From Sphingomonadaceae bacterium (GTDB lineage Bacteria; Pseudomonadota; Alphaproteobacteria; Sphingomonadales; Sphingomonadaceae), in contig JAFAZM010000274.1 in NCBI GenBank assembly GCA_019239785.1, forward strand, positions 1 to 6,567: DNA of 6,567 nt, written 5' to 3'. Below, in pieces: positions 5,879 through 6,567 of this stretch. Each line of letters begins with the position of its first letter. Position 1 is the first letter of the stretch. Both the position numbers and the translations under genes were made by a program. Below the pieces are notes generated by a model, which saw only the letters and a list, made by a program, of their open reading frames with translations, made no database searches and was not told the DNA's origin.

Positions 5879-5910
5879 CGTCATTCCCGCGAAAAGGGCC
5901 TGGGTTCCGC
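5879..5910. repeat. Fragment resembling a GTCATTCCCGCG intergenic palindromic element
   Basis: The 42-bp gap between the convergent deaminase and reductase genes contains GTCATTCCCGCGAAA (from 5880) and then CCTGGGTTCCGC (5899-5910). From memory, alphaproteobacterial and especially sphingomonad genomes carry many short palindromes of the form GTCATTCCCGCGAAAGCGGGAA plus CCCAGG. Here the expected right arm is lost: CCCGCG is followed by AAAAGGG, leaving only a 3-bp CCC/GGG stem. The right-end sequence is present in inverted orientation. It looks like a decayed or rearranged copy at a convergent gene end, where such elements often sit and may help termination. Confidence 0.4.
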
Positions 5911-6567
5911 TCAGCTCTTGACCGGCCGTGGCGGCGGCATCGAATTCGTATAGCGGTAGGTGGCCTGCCGCTCGGTCATCCAGCCCGGATATTCGGGCGG
6001 CAGCTTGCTGACCGCATCGAGCGCGGCGAGATCGTCCGCGTCCAGCGCCACGTCGACCGCGCCGAGATTGTCGTTCAACTGGTCGAGCCTTTTGGCGCCG
6101 ATGATGACGCTGGTCACCGCCGGCTGGTGGAGCAGCCAGGCCAGCGCCACCTGCGCGACCGTGCAGCCTTTGGCATCGGCGATCTTTTTCATAGCATCGA
6201 CAATGTCATAGGCGCGATTCTTGTCGACCGGGGGAAAGTCGAAATTGGCACGGCGGCCGCCGTCGCCCTTCTCGTCGTCGCGACCGTACTTGCCCGAGAG
6301 CAGACCGCCGGCGAGCGGGCTCCAGACCATCAGGCCGACGCCTTCCGACGCCATCATCGGCGCCAGCTCCCGCTCGAGGTCGCGGCCGGCGATCGTGTAA
6401 TAGGCCTGGAGCGAGGTCGGCCGCGCGAGGTTCTTCCGCTCGGCGATGCCGATCGCCTTGGCGATCTGCCAAGCGGCCCAGTTGGACAGGCCGACATAGC
6501 GGACGATGCCGCGGCGGACGAGGCTGTCGAGCGCCTCCACCGTCTCCTCGATCGGCGTTGAAGGATC
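5911..6567 (-). CDS. Aldo/keto reductase, C-terminal part (cut by window edge)
   Basis: The frame is open to the right edge, giving the last 218 residues; about 110-130 N-terminal residues, with the catalytic Asp/Tyr/Lys, lie outside. The visible part begins with DPSTPIEETVEALD, the conserved stretch just after the catalytic His of the aldo/keto reductase superfamily. Next come VRYVGLSNW, the strand LQAYYTI with its conserved Gln, VGLMVWSPLAGGLLSGKY, and near the end SVIIGAKRLDQLNDNLGA, the signature that binds the 2'-phosphate of NADPH. The TIM-barrel enzyme would reduce aldehydes or ketones in the cytoplasm; the substrate cannot be predicted. A GTG at 6538-6540 is an internal Val, not a start. 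The gene converges on the deaminase with a 42-bp gap. Confidence 0.92.
   Translation of the reverse strand, partial: DPSTPIEETVEALDSLVRRGIVRYVGLSNWAAWQIAKAIGIAERKNLARPTSLQAYYTIAGRDLERELAPMMASEGVGLMVWSPLAGGLLSGKYGRDDEKGDGGRRANFDFPPVDKNRAYDIVDAMKKIADAKGCTVAQVALAWLLHQPAVTSVIIGAKRLDQLNDNLGAVDVALDADDLAALDAVSKLPPEYPGWMTERQATYRYTNSMPPPRPVKS

Noticed and set aside
6538..6540. GTG as the start of the aldo/keto reductase
   Set aside because: The frame continues to the window edge with DPSTPIEET, a conserved internal motif of the family, so the codon is an internal Val.

Overview
The window is GC-rich (roughly two thirds G+C by eye, except a ~55% G+C stretch at positions 1-190). It looks like chromosomal DNA of an alphaproteobacterium, most likely a sphingomonad. 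The evidence is codon and GC style, a secreted S10 peptidase and SGNH hydrolase typical of that group, clustered GANTC (CcrM-type) sites between genes, and a fragment resembling the GTCATTCCCGCG-type intergenic palindromes common there. The assignment is an inference from style, not a database match.

Layout. Positions 1-190 are a non-coding leader with a candidate promoter, four GANTC sites and a 7-bp hairpin. Two plus-strand genes follow, overlapping by GTGA: a CsgG/HfaB-family periplasmic protein (191-1099) and a shorter, diverged relative of it (1096-1914). They converge on two minus-strand genes for exported hydrolases. The SGNH/GDSL esterase (3558-4781) is upstream and the S10 carboxypeptidase-like protein (1957-3486) is downstream, with a strong 8-bp hairpin in the 71-bp gap. 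A compact 73-bp divergent region separates the esterase from a plus-strand adenine/adenosine deaminase (4855-5868). The last gene, an aldo/keto reductase (5911-6567, minus strand), is cut by the right edge.

How the genes may work together. The CsgG-like pair is probably one transcript and makes two envelope proteins that may form a complex. The esterase and peptidase are probably one scavenging unit, cutting acyl esters and peptides outside the cytoplasm. The deaminase is a cytoplasmic purine-salvage enzyme and the reductase is a general NADPH-dependent carbonyl reductase. I see no phage, transposon, CRISPR, rRNA or tRNA.

The points most worth a second look are three: the tandem CsgG-like paralogues without lipobox cysteines, the GANTC cluster at their promoter, and a 16-codon leader ORF with a good Shine-Dalgarno whose stop overlaps the deaminase start as ATGA. 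Otherwise this appears to be ordinary chromosomal content, and I found no clear new multi-gene system.
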